Positions 45,483 to 58,923 of a stretch of DNA of 64,000 nucleotides are shown here, piece after piece. Under the pieces are notes generated by a model that saw only the letters and a list, made by a program, of their open reading frames with translations, was not told the origin of the DNA and ran no database searches. Numbering within the stretch: the first letter of the stretch is position 1; every line of letters starts with the position of its first letter. Position numbers and translations under genes: made by a program. This DNA is from Utricularia gibba (taxonomy: Eukaryota; Streptophyta; Magnoliopsida; Lamiales; Lentibulariaceae), in contig CM007989.1 of assembly GCA_002189035.1 (NCBI GenBank), positions 310,001 to 374,000 on the forward strand, read 5' to 3'.

Positions 45483-48400
45483 TCACGGCTCATGACTGTT
45501 GACTCTGCTGTGAAGCTGCAACATCTCTTGATGATTTGGGTCGACTGATAGAGCCGCACGACAGTCCCTCAAGGCTCCGACCACATCCCCAATGTGCTCG
45601 TGGAATGCAGCACGGAGGTGGAGAAGGTGAAGGTCTGCTTTGAATGCAATGGCTCTAGAGAGCTCAGCAATGGCTTCTTTGTGCTGCTGGTTGTCCATCA
45701 AAACTGGGCACAGAAAAAGAACCATTAGAGGAATCAGAAATTGGAGATCCTGGTTCGAGGGAGGAGCATATGCCAACACATTTTAACAGCCTTCACGGAT
45801 TGAAAATCTGGTCACTATATCAACCAATGAGCTTGAACATGATGATGAAACACATGAGACAAAGAAAGGTTAGCATCAAACCTGCAGCCCGGTATCTGTA
45901 AGGATAGACTCGGAGAGGATCTAAAAGAGTGACCATGTCAAGGTCGGCCTTGGTGAGCTCACGCTCACAGTACTCGGAGCGTTTTTCATAAGCAGAAGCG
46001 TTATTTCTTGAATTCTCTATCAGTTTTGTCATCTCCGCATATGCAGCATTTTTATCTTGTCTGAGGAAGTGCACACGAGCAAGCCCCTGGTGGGCACGGG
46101 TATGCCGGATATTGAGGGCACTGACATAGCAATCAGAAGCGGCGTCTAGCTTGCCGCAATCAACATATACACTTCCCAGGTTATTGAGCGCCTAGCATCA
46201 AGTAGAGAAGGGAGTTTCTATACATTCCAGAAGAAAAATGGACACCAAAAACAAAAAGAAAAATGTCTGGAGAGTCAAGGGAATTCTATGTCACCAAAGG
46301 AAAATACTTAATAAACCTTCTCGCAGGACAAGGAGAAGAGAATCACACCTGACCCTTCCGAAGTCTATCTGAAGGACATTTCAAAGCTTCTTGCAGAAGT
46401 GATATAATAGTGGAAGAGCAAGATGGATCCTGACTAGAGTCAGCAAGGGCATAGGCCTTCAAGAAAAAGGCCTCAAAGGATCTTTGGAGGCTAATGGACT
46501 CCTCAGCCTTTCTTAGACCTTCTTCACAATGACCAGTATCATACAGGATCCACCCTTCATAGACTAATCTTTCAGCTTCACTTGAAGCATGCTGGCGAGC
46601 GAGCTGCAAACTTCTCATTGCAGCTTCAGGACAGTTGAGCCTACAAAAAATGAAAACACATGAAGGGATAAATGGTATAGGAAATAAAATTGATAGTAGG
46701 ACATTTAGGTATTCAAATAGTACTTCTAGGAAGGACAAATGAGCCCGGAAGTCATATTAGGTTTCAGACACTCAAATAATGATGACCAAATGAAGGGTGC
46801 AGAATACAGACTAAAGGAGAATCAGCACCCCAATTACAAAAAAAGGCATGGATTAGTCAAAATACCTGAGGAGAAGCAAAGACTGTCTGAAGTATAAAAT
46901 ACCTTTGACTGCATTTGACTCAAGCATCTGATATATCACAGAAAGTGACCCAATATCATCAACTGAAGACCATTTATCATAAAGTTGCAGCCAGCAATCA
47001 GCTGTTGTCATATCCTCAACATGCTCACGAACAAGTTTGTGAAGCTGGGAAGCTGCAAGTCTCCCCTCAAACATCCTATAATTAGGGCATAGTGTCAGAA
47101 TTGTTTGGATGTCACGAATAGCAGATTGGTAATCCTCAAGAGCCAAATAGAAACAACAGCGGAGGTCCAGGCAATCTAATGCAAGCTTAAAGCCAAGCAC
47201 CCTGTTAACTTCTGCAAGCGCAGATTCAGCATCCTGCTTCCTCATCAAAGATGCAGCTCGGTACATGTAGGGGTATGTCAAGGTTGGATCTAGCTCAGTT
47301 GCTTTCTGAAGATCTTCCCATCTTTTATCCTCATCGCAGTATAATGATCTTTCTTGATACATCCATCCAAGAGGAGTACAAGAGGATATGACGGAGGAAA
47401 TCCTATCATAGGATGATATTTTATTTCCCTTTATGTTACTTATTCTGCACAAACCAACCACAGAATAAATGTGTCCTTCAATGAGTGCAGCCTCAAACAA
47501 CTTCTCAGCTGCCTTGTACTCTTTCCGGAGAAATTTAACACACCCTAACTGATGAATAGCCAACATTTTCTGATTGCTGTTTTCAGCCGAGCTAACCAAA
47601 TGCTTTAAGAAAGAAACTGCCATATCTGAGGATGGATCAGAATCGAGGGCAACTTCTGCCAACAAAGAATACAAAGAAAATGAAGCAGACCCAACAAGCA
47701 TTCCCCTTTTAGGCCTATCCAGCCTGCTCAGCAGGTCAACCACTAAGGCATCATTCAAGGAATCAGGAAGTTCATATAGAAATACTTGCAAACAAGAAGC
47801 AGCCAGAACAGGAGTGTTATGCTCGAGGGCAAATTCCATGAGTTCGATAGCATCTTCTCTGGATGAGACCAAAGAAGCAAGCTTTCTATCACAGTTATCC
47901 TTCAATCTTTCACAACAATATCTATTTGCAAACACCAATATTTCCAGAAAAATAGAAGGGGGACCTTCAGCTAAATTTCCAGTAGTAGCGAAATCAATAA
48001 TAGCTCTTAAGCCTGAAGGAGAAATGTTACTTTGCGATAGATCGATTTCTTCTATAGATGACTCCAAGAAACACCCAATAAGCATTGCATGAAATGGAGC
48101 GGAAAGGCCAGCCATTTTAACCCTATTGCAAATTATTTTTTCATCTCCAATTACGAAAGTAACAACACAGGGAGATGAATTATTTATCACACCTGGACAG
48201 CTTGAAACCTCAATTACAGGATATTCAGAAGCCACATCAACAGCTCCATACTCCTTAGCACATTTCCCACAAGCAGATAACAGATCATGGATAAGTTTTT
48301 CTCCTTGGTTTTCATAATTAAGCCATGCCCCCAAAACAAGTCTCTCGTGAACTGAACTAGCTTTGATCCAGGCTGCTTGAAGGCTCCTTCGCATTAACTT

Positions 48401-48806
48401 TGCCTCTCCTAGACCCTTGAATACCTGATACTGCAACAAATAAAGGTTTGACCCCTCTGATGGAGCACACGACTCAAGCTCTTCATGAATTTTCGCTAAA
48501 ACTTCAACATAATCGATAGGCTTATAAAATGGCACAATATGGGGTTCAGGAACCTTGATGAGAGACTCACTGCAAATGTAGAGGATATCCAATAAGGGCT
48601 TAATAAACTGTAAGCGTGAAAAGTTGATGAGCACCTAAAGGAAATTTTATACAGCACAAAAACATAAACAGAAACACCTACGCTGAAGATGGAGACTTCT
48701 TCTCAAGCAGCGTTTTTTTGCCTCTCTCAACTTGGAGCCATGACTGAGGAATGATGGCTTTGAACTGGGGTTCTTTAGAGTAATCCGAAGAGAAAAACGT
48801 CCTCAT
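45483..48806 (-). CDS. ETO1/EOL-type BTB-TPR protein (ethylene overproducer 1-like)
   Basis: ETO1 proteins are substrate adaptors of CUL3 E3 ligases that degrade type-2 ACC synthases, so they restrain ethylene production. Five exons (48806-48682, 48569-46866, 46640-46349, 46191-45882, 45703-45483) give 883 residues in frame. The start MRTFFSSDYSKEPQFKAIIP is family-typical. Then come VPEPHIVPFYKPIDYVEVLA, a BTB domain (VTFVIGDEKIICNRVKMAGL, FHAMLIGCFLESS; about residues 185-290) and many TPR units (for example LGCVKFLRKEYKAAEKLFEA, ATELDPTLTYPYMYRAASLM, LNNLGSVYVDCGKLDAASDC, LDPLRVYPYRYRAAVLMDNQ), ending in the HEHIGDVVGALRDCRAALSV repeat. Closest to ETO1/EOL1 by size and domain order; which of the two I cannot say. 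Confidence 0.94.
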
Positions 48807-50552
48807 TGGAAAAACTAAACGGATAAGGGACCAGTTCAACACGACAGCAGGATCAAACGCTCTTCCGCAATTTCAGAAACAAAATGTGAACCATGAGGGT
48901 AGAACCGATGCGAAAACCGCCCCCTGCTATTCAATCACTCCCCGCAGAAACAGAAGTAGGAGCTTTCCGATAAAACAGCGCTAGTATGCAGGGTCCTCGC
49001 AATGCTGAAAAGCTCAGAAATTCTCCCCCAGCCGAAATGATTCTTTGTAGCTCATTTAATTTCAAATTTAAGCAAACCCAGCTACAAAAATTCGAGCCCC
49101 ACGTCTTGGAAACAAAAAGAACTACCGCCTTTCGATAAAGGGAGCTGAAACAGCGCGCTACATCAACAGGATCCACCCTGGGAAGGCACTAAACCCACGA
49201 ACCGCTTATCCTCGCTCGGGACACGAAAAGAGCGCGACCAGGGACGGAATCCAGTTGTGTAGATCACGGCAGTCGTTGGCAGTGCATTACAGTTATTGAT
49301 TACCTTCTCGTAATCGGAGAATCCAGCGAATCCGAATCCAACAGACAGAGTGGAGTCAGAAATAATGCACCGACTGTTTCCACTCCACAAAACCTAAGAA
49401 AACGAATTCAAAAAAGATAAAAAGAGGTTGACTGATTGATCACTTCACGATACGACGCCGTTTCCAGAGACCCAACCAACGGTGCGGTGGCGCGTCCCCT
49501 TACCCCACTCCCACCTGGCACGTACCACATTCTAACCATTCTGAAATAGGCACCACTGAGGCTACCGTCTACACAGCTTAGAGCCACTCCCACCTACCTA
49601 CACACACTGCCCCATACACATGGAACACCATAATCCTCTTGTTCGCATTATTTTGTCCCGTACTATAAACCACCCAAAAACCAACAAATAAACAGAATAA
49701 TACCCAAGTAAGTCTTTTGAGAACCAAAATAAAAGTTGGGGGAAAACAAAAGGCTGAGGATGACAATGAATGAACTGACCCATGATTAAATAATAAAGTG
49801 AAAGGCAAGAGTTGCTTTCAGCACTTGGACGTACGTTGAGCCTGCAAATGGGTACCCACAATCGCATCAATCCATAAACACAGATCAAGGCTGGACCAGA
49901 CATGGACCAACAACCCCTTCAATCCTATTCCCACTTCCCCTCCCTTCCCTTTCTCCACGCTAAAACAACTTTGTGCCTCAAGTTTCCTTTTGGAACACGG
50001 CGGTTACCATCCTCGTCGTGGGGCGCGGGCGCAGCTATTCAACTCCAAGTGGAAATGGAGTCATCAAATCACCTACTACTACGTAGACAGCAATGAGCCA
50101 CTGGGATGTTGGGAATTTATCACAATCTACGAGTACCATCTATCGAGAAAACTGACAGCTGACAGAAGATACATTCAGACCCTTTGAAGGGTTCCTTCCT
50201 ATACATGTGTATTATTATGTACACTGGCATATGCTGCATCACATATGCAGATGAGGGTGGTGTTTTCCTTTTTTACATAATCAGTGTGGTTCGAGGGAAG
50301 TCAAACCTGCATACCAAGTGAATCGGAATGTAAGGAGCAGTTGAACGAGCCGAGGAGGTGTGGTCCATTGTTGCAGACCCCTTGTTGTTCCGAGGCTAGG
50401 GTTCAGATTACATTAGACACATTAGTTGTGTAGGAAGTATTTGTTTTACAGATAAAGGAACATAGTGGAGAAATGGATGGATTGTGCTAAAAAAAAAAAA
50501 ACCAAAGAGTGGCAACGAGCATACCTTGTCTTGGCGACGGTGTCAACATGCG
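48807..50552. other. ETO1 leader/promoter and PP2C-kinase 3' region
   Basis: To about 49390 there is likely 5' leader of ETO1. 49400-50280 shows only short chance frames. 50280-50552 is 3' UTR of the PP2C-kinase gene. No additional gene was recognised. Confidence 0.5.
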
Positions 50553-53500
50553 TTATGAAGATGAGGAAAAATAAGGATGTCTGAGAGCATCATCAACAGA
50601 TAGCCTCTTCGCCTGAAGCAAACATATAAAAAACTCTGTGAAACCTGCTGTTTTTCCCCCGAGGTATTATGCATCTCATAATTTTAATGGAGTGGCCTTG
50701 ATACAGCTTCCCATAGATAACAAAAAAATCTATCTTTTACAACCCAACTTACTGGATCCCATTGTAGCAAGTCACGAACAAGGCGCAAAGCCTGTGGATT
50801 TGGGAACCTGTGCAAAATTGAGATCGTCAGAGAGGATATCACTACTGCAAGCACAAGGGAAAAAGGGTCTAAAGTCTGACCCTAATCTGAGAGGATCTCG
50901 GTTTTTTATCAGATTAGAGAAATGCTCTTCTGAGCACTTCCATGGAACTGGAGGGCTGAAACCCTGCAGACAAATTTGAATTACCATAATTCCATTATCA
51001 ACTTAATTGGCAAGAAGCCTATTAAAAAAAGGAACAATTGACATGAGTGGCGTGAGGATAAAATGATCAAATGTCAAAAGCACAATATCTTCACCTGAAA
51101 CGCGGTGCACAGGATATTTTAGTGACCACATGAAGCAATAATTGAGCGCAAGAATGGAATCGGAAAAGACAAAAGCACCGGCCATCGAATATAAGTACGT
51201 GAATTTACCTGATCATTTTTCTGAAGCTCAGATGAAATTCCAGGTAAAAGTATGCACATCTCCATTAAGGCTCTAAGTCTGCACGGGACCACATTCAGGC
51301 ATTAAAAATTCCAAAAGAAAGGTAACAGCGATGACCATGCCTTATTTAAAAAGACAAACAGGTAAGGAAGAAACCACTATTAACACTAACAAAAAAAATC
51401 TCAGCGTTCTATCAGATAGAAACATAGCTGCCGGCGCTCTATAAGTGGAAATCAAATAAACATTTGAAAGCCATTTGATTTACAAAGCACAACTCTCTCA
51501 CAACAGAGATTATGAGTATTGTCAATGCAGTTGAAATTTCCTGCAGAGTTTTCCTAATGAAGAACCAAGTATGCTTTAATTCATCATGAACCAACACTCT
51601 TAAAGGTTACCATTTTCTAGTCACCTGTAAGCGAGCTCCTTTAAGCTATCAGCCCAACCATTGAGATGCTGCTCTAGAAGAGCTTGAGTTTTAGAACTTA
51701 TTTGAAACACATGCGGTGATCCCAAAATCAACTCCATTATGAAGACACCAACACTCCACATGTCATACCTATAAAATATAAGCTCTGTCATTGTCAGTGT
51801 TAGAAGTCATACATAAGTTTTGTCCACGGTTTCAAAATTATCCACACTGCTCAGTTTTCCACTCACTGACATCAACACATGAATCTAGTCCGACTAGTTA
51901 CTCCTACAATTAAATATGCAATGAATAATATCAGATAAACAATGATCCACCAGATTTTAACCAGCAATCTTAAATAAGGAGTAACAATATCCAAATGGAA
52001 ATGTGCAAGCTTATGTTATTCACCAAAAAAGGATCAGCTAAAAAAGGACCTTTAAGTGGTATATAATGTATATATAAAAGCAACTTACTTCACAGTGGTA
52101 CTTGCCGGCCCCTGATACCAGGTAGCATTCAGAGAAGCTTCTGGTGGAGCGTACTCTAAAGTTTGCTCAGCACTATAATATGAAACCAAAACAAGATTAT
52201 GCACCTAATCACTGCCAACTAGCCATAATCACGAATTGGAGACACTCAGCAAAAGAGACCAGTGGGAGATAGAGAGAATGGCACCTTGAGGGTCCCGTAG
52301 AGCCATACAAATGCTTCACTGTAAAATCATTCAATGCACTGCCGAAGTCAATAATACGCCTGCAGGTCATGTTAAGAAAAAACATTTAACGTTATAACAG
52401 AAACAGCATACTTCATTCAAATATTTCCTTTGAATCTTTAACTAGACATTCATCAATAAATCCCCCCATGGCTAAAAAGACGTCTTCTCATGAGCAAGTT
52501 TTCAATCTTATAATAGTGTGGCACATAGTAAGCATAAGGATAAACAATGTTGGCAAGTTGATGGTCCAGGAACAGGTACAAAGTCTAAGAACCGTAAAAG
52601 GTAATGCCTGGCATACAATTTAATAACATAATTATCATCAGTATCGGGAATCCTCCTTAAGCAGCTTCCAGATTCCTGGTCTTCAAAGCATACCAGCATG
52701 TTCTCTGTGTGTGAAAAAATGTTAAATAACGTTTAGTTTTTACCATAGCAACAAGAAAATACACAATATGAACCCCAGCCCATCTCCTTACCAGGCTTAA
52801 TATCCCTATGGGTGATTCCACGGTCATGACAAGCTTTCAGTCCCATCAACTAAACAAAAGAAAGAGAGAGTTCAGGATGAACCTTATAATTAGGAGCTTT
52901 TTCCCATATTAAACATCACCGCAAAGATTTTCCAAGGCCTTTGAAACATTCAAAATCAAGAACAAGAAAATACCAATTGCCCTATGATATTACGAAATGC
53001 CTTTTGCCCAGCATTTGTAGTCTTAAGCCAGTGCCACCATTTTGATGGACGCAATATTTGCACTTGTTTACCATGCTTGCTACTTTTTCCATCACTCACT
53101 GTGACCACCTCTTCAGCAGAATAAAGACATTTGGATAATGAGACACCTTCATGATGAAATACAAGCCATATCTCGTTAGATTGTGATTCAAACGACTCAA
53201 CATATCTCGCAATATGCGATAATCCCTCTTCATATGGGGAAGTGGAATGCCACCCACTTTCACTAGAAATCTTATCTTCAGCATTTGAGGGCTTCCCACT
53301 CATATCCTCAACTGAGTCATTAATGTTTTCTGAGACATTGCCAAAGTACTGAGGCATATGGAGAAAGGCCTTGGGGTCTCTGAAGGAAGAGGAAATTTTC
53401 AGGGAAGTGGAGGCATTTAAGAAAATCTCCCCATAATATTTCTCCCGTAAGCCACTCAAGTATGCTGAAAGTCCCCTTTCTACCTGCTCAGATGCCACAA

Positions 53501-56500
53501 TAAAAAAGAATCTGATGACCAATAGTAACTCAAGAAACTCCTCAAAATACTACAAAATAAACAGAATAGGCAGTATTCTAGCCCATGATTTATAGTAAAG
53601 ATTTACACCATGAGTTACGATATCACAATGCATCATTCCTGGATAGATCAGAATTCAACCTTTTTCTGTAGAAATAGTGGAATAGTGGAAAGCGTGTTAG
53701 TTGAAACTTACCATTATCCTCTTCAGAATAAACATATTCTCATTGGAGTACCCAACATGACAGTCTTCAGCATCAAAACTTTTTTCTGAATGTCCATTAT
53801 CAGCCTTTAGATCGTCATTCCTATGGTTAAATTTCCCCCCATATTTTTCTTTTTTAGATCTTTGCTAACTTGAGTGCAGTTCCAGTGAAAAGCCAACCAA
53901 ACTTCTCCAAAAGCTCCTCGGTCAAACTTCTTTTTTAAAATGTATCTGGAATGAAACGAAGATGATGCGATTTAAGGGAATGCCAAGATAAGCAAGTTCT
54001 TTGAAAAACATTCAAATAGCCACATGCCAAAACAGGAAAATTAATAAGATGACAGGACGTGGAGAATCTCTTGGAAAAAAAAAATGTTTTGAAACAGATC
54101 AATAGATAACATGAAAAACACCTCACTAAAAAGCAGGGAACCCTTCAAATACTTCCTATTACATATGGGTCACACAAACACTCAAAACCACACATACAAT
54201 AGAAATTTTTTCAGTTAAGCATTATCAGAAACCTGACTCTCAGAGATGACAATTCTTAAACTGTATTTCAATATGCATTTCATTTACGAAAAATTGTAAA
54301 ACTAGTTGGAAAATAAAAAACAAATTAGGGATCCATTACCTAGTATATAACGCAGCACGCTCATTATGACCTGCATAGTGAAATGGAATTGATTGCAGTA
54401 GACCAAAGAATCTTGCAAAGTCATCCGAGTTAATGCACCTTCCATCACCCTCTTTTTTATATGATCCCAAGTACAGAGATGTACACTGATCAGCATTTTC
54501 ACCATATGGTTGACCTGAAACATCAGTATACATGGATAATTAAGGATACCAGATTAAAAGCTGCTTCAGTTCAGCTATTGCAAAAATACATATGGAAAAA
54601 CACACAAACGAGCTTGTTGCTACTTGAATAGAAAGAAGCACCAAAAGAAGATTTGTGAGATCATATGGAAATACAACTTACCCCATGAAAAATGACCAGC
54701 CTTGCTCAAACCATGTGAAAGGTCAGATACAGATACCTGATCATCTTCATGGATCCAAAATGTGTAATCATCATTCACATCAAGGTTTTCTGATAAATAA
54801 AAGCATCCAAAGTTGCTTTTCTTCCCCTCAACCTGCAGTGATGGGATTCAAATTGCATATTATCAGGAATACACGTCAAAAGAAAAGATTATGAAGCCAA
54901 TTCACATTTACAAACATCATATCTTAATTATAGAAACTCAAAACAACAAACAGAAAGTATATTAAGGGTGACAATCTAGATATTTCTTAACAGCTTCCAT
55001 CGTTCATAAATTTACGAACAAAAATTACGCATTTTTTTTAGAGCTTAAAGCTACCTCTATTTGTACGCAATCAAGTTGAAAACACCATGTTCCAGCTTCA
55101 GAATTTACATTCAAGTTAAGGGGTCAACCATGTGCTTGAGATGCCATTAGTATCACCAAAAACAGGAATGTAACCAACATGTTCGCTATAGAGATAAAAC
55201 CCAAACAAAGTACTGTAATAGAAAGGACTGAACAGAAATCATCTGTCACACGGATATAAATACATAACGTTGCATGAAAGATCAAAGAATATTAACTTTC
55301 GCATACAAGGCCTGAATGATTTCCGAAAGAGAATAATTTAGAAAGGGTGCGAAAAAAGTAGAACAGAATAGCCAAGTAACGAAAATGATAGCAGAAAATA
55401 AATTTTGAACATACCAGCAATCTATCTAATCTTGAAGCCACCGGATGAGGTCTCAATTCCATAAGTGCCGAAGTGTTGTGATCACCTAAAAATAACTGAA
55501 GTTTCAGAGGAAGATTTAGGACAAAATGCAGGTTTGCACAAGATATTCTGATCACAAGATAATGTTCAAGGTGATAAGACAACAGAAAATTACATGATCT
55601 GCTAAAGTTTCTGTAGTTATGTTTAGATGCCAGTTGTGTATGTCCCTTCTCCTGGGAAAAATTGTGCCCTTGTATTGGAATCACAACAGCTGCCAAGTTA
55701 TCCATGCTTCCACGATCAAAAGCAGTATTGACAATGCATGCAGCTGATGAAAGTGAACATGAACTTGGCTCTCTCCTAGTTAAATTCGAAACAGGTTCCC
55801 ATAAAATATCACAAATGTCCTGGGATCTAAGCTTTTCAAAAACACCATCAGATGCAGCAATCACAAAAGTTGTATTGATGGTCAAAGGCTGCCAGTCAGT
55901 CACCTCTGGTACAGGTATTACACCAAAACTGCACGTTATTCAGGAATGTCAGAGATCCTATTTTGCCCTTAAACAGATATCTGGGGTTCATATATTAATT
56001 CCTTTCAGATAAATGACCCTACCTTTTAAAATAAACATCACCAATTGCTCTTGATACCGCCAAATAACCATTTACTCTAGCTACCCCAGCCCATTCAGAA
56101 ACAAAGCCTCCAGCAGATTCAATTCTTGATTTTTCATCATCACGATCAGGATGATGATCTTCTGTCAGTTCTCTGGCGACTAAATACATCCAGCCTTTAG
56201 AGGCCATTGATTTGAAGCTGTGATATTCTTTTATGGAAGAAGAAACCCCATCCATTCTTCGCTGCCTGAGAAGCCTGGAAACAGTTGCTGCAACACAAGG
56301 AGTAGAATCAATGAATCACATAAAAAGAACGGTAAAAATAAAGTAATCAAGGACGAACTTCAATAGTAGGGCATTCGGGCATTTATAAATTACTATTCAT
56401 TATTCAAAACATGACGATTAGGAAAGAGAATCAGACCTTTAGCCTCAGAAGGAGACTGATATACTTCAGTGCACAAAAATGCCTTAGAGTCACCCACGTT

Positions 56501-57555
56501 AGCTACAAGAATCTGTGCATCAGCAATAAGTACAATAGTTGCCGTAGTGCCAGAATTGAGACCATATCTAGATGCAGCCTTCAAAAGTCAAATGCAACAT
56601 GAGTAGAGGGCGACTATGAATCAGAATCAAACCAAACGGGGGGAACACATATTATAAAATACCTCAGAAAACGCTGCATCAATATCATTTATTGCTCTCA
56701 ACAATGCTTCCTTCAGTAACTCGAAGGGGAATGATCCGTCTATAATAGATGAAATTCTTATCCTGAACCCGCAAAAAAATCGGTAGTTGTATACAGAATT
56801 ATGAAATAAAAATCAAAGAATGAAAACCAACAAGGAAGTGCGAGTTCATACAAGAAAGTTTCATATTTTAGATTGAAAATAGAAAGCCAGAAAAATTTAG
56901 TGATGGAAGGTGACATGAAAAAACCTTCTGGAATTGAAGGTTTGATGATGAAGTTCGTCATCCCAGTTCATTTTAAAAGAGCCAAGACGATTCGCTCCCT
57001 GATTTGGTGGCTGCTCAATCAATTTACGAGACAATGTTGAATATATGGAGTCAAGAAGGAAATACGTATGCAGAACAAAATACTCCAGAAGCGATGCAGA
57101 AGCCATTTCACTAGCTTCAGAACCATTATGGCCATCGAATATCGCCATAATCCCAGCAGTCACTTCCTTCACTCCACTAGGACCTCAAAAGGCAAAAGAA
57201 GTATTAACAAGAAAGGAGATTCAGTACTCAATCTTTTCAGAAAAAAGATAAACAAAAATACACCTGTAATCCATCACTCACCAAGAAAAGGGATGCGCAA
57301 ATCGAAAGTGCAGAGTGCACGATCTTCCTGCGACTTCCGACGACCTTGTAGCACCGCCGACTCACATACAACCGACGATGACACGGAGTACGAATCGAAA
57401 CTAGAGAGAGTCCAACGAGGACATTTCGGGGATCGGAACACCGCCGGCGCTCCTCCATCTACGTACACCGCTAAACACGTCGACGACTCTCCGGTAACAG
57501 GAACAACGAACCCGAGAGCAAACCCAAAAACAAGGATCAGAGAATCAAATTTCAT
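50553..57555 (-). CDS. PP2C-protein kinase fusion (PP2C51 / At3g63340 type)
   Basis: A roughly 7-kb, many-exon gene. The N-terminus ([20 protein letters not shown]) looks like a signal peptide or anchor. PP2C core: [101 protein letters not shown] linker (about 54.3-55.5 kb) follows, then a kinase: a glycine-rich loop as [13 protein letters not shown] (first Gly is Asp), ILKRIM (Lys), a long insert, [52 protein letters not shown] and a final [17 protein letters not shown] with stop at 50553. The catalytic Asp, Asn and DFG are kept. In the loop exon a six-C run (53835-53840) breaks the frame before [12 protein letters not shown]; one more base restores it. The pairing of phosphatase and kinase is known in Arabidopsis. 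Confidence 0.88.
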
Positions 57556-58923
57556 CCCCAGTGTCCAATTCGAACAGCAAGAAATTCAGGAGGAAGAGGA
57601 ATTTATAAGCGGGCGCCCAATGCGTCAACCATTTCATCGCCGCGAAACACGTGATCGGGAAATAGGAGACGATAGCCGGAGTTCCTCCGTCGGAGACACC
57701 ACTTACCTCTTCGACGTAGCACAGAAAACCCCGGTGAGAACAAACCAAATCCTCAATTGCCTTCCGAAGGGCGGTTGAGTTACACTAATAAAAACAGGTG
57801 AAAATAATGTTTAAAGGCGTCTGGAATCATTTTTAGCATGAGTTAATTCAAATTTGTTAGTTTTTAATAATTAAAAAATAAAAAATTTGAATTTAATGGA
57901 ATAAGGGTTACCAAATAAAGAAAGTTGTAGGGATTGAATGGTGTTTAGGTTGAAAAGGATCATCATTACAGATGATGCTCCTTCTGTCAAACGGATTGAT
58001 ATTCTTTCTTTTCAGGGGAGGTGCTGTTCCTAATCATGGCAGGTAGGAGATGCTGTTCATCACCCCGTGGGTGGATATTCGGGCAAACGAGGTAGCCACT
58101 AAGAAATCATCATGTATCAAGATGATGTATTCACTACCAACATAAGCAGAAAAATTCCGCATATATGCTTCCATTTTTCCTTTGAAGCATTTCTACAAAC
58201 ATGTTATCTGCAGAGGTCTTGATCACATCACTGTTCCTGCGTACCACCCACCCAAAACCTACAAATTCAAAGACACAAAACAAGATTCAACACAACTAAA
58301 CAAAATTATTCCAACAAAATTGCAAACTGGCTTGGAGGGAAAAGAGGGTGGTGCAGCTGGACTATTTTGGAAATGAAGCCCCAGGTACATAACCTGCTGC
58401 TGTGTATGTAATGGAATTTGGAAGGAGCATTTGGCCTCCGCATCCATCATGCAGCTTCCATTTCATCGGGAAGCAATGCCTTCCGCTTCTCGGAGGTCAT
58501 TCGGCAACTGCCCTAATCGTCTCTTGCATTCGTCCAACGCAAACAATGGAAACCCGAAGTCGGTGGAAAGGCACGAACCTTCCTTTTCTTTCTTTTTTTC
58601 TTTCAATCATGAACCTGGAAAGAAGAAAATGGGCGACAAGGAAGATGAAGGTGAGTTTTGTGGGTCCAATTTTCTCTTCCTGTAAAGGTTTTTTTTTATT
58701 AGTATAAGCATGTTTTTCAATATTTATGAAGTAATTATAAAACAATTTTAAACAACTCAAATTTAATAAAAATGAAAATTAATATTATTTTGTTATTATA
58801 AAATTACCCATTCCACAAATACAATGCATACACACACCATCCGCTATATTTGCAGTAAATGCCCACACCAAACAGCTCCTGCTTAACACGTAATAAACCA
58901 CACCACGACATGTGCAAAGAGCT
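57556..58923. other. promoter of the PP2C-kinase gene and spacer
   Basis: The left part is leader and promoter of the fusion gene. 57840-57900 and 58700-58810 are AT-rich. Right of about 58800 lies the 3' UTR of the Ca2+-ATPase. No gene was recognised. Confidence 0.5.

Noticed and set aside
50156-50176. TGACAGAAGATACATTCAG resembling miR156
   Set aside because: Only the first 10 or 11 bases match, and no hairpin partner was seen nearby.
57068-57778. 236-codon plus-strand frame
   Set aside because: Antisense to the first exons of the PP2C-kinase gene, which shows clear PP2C motifs.
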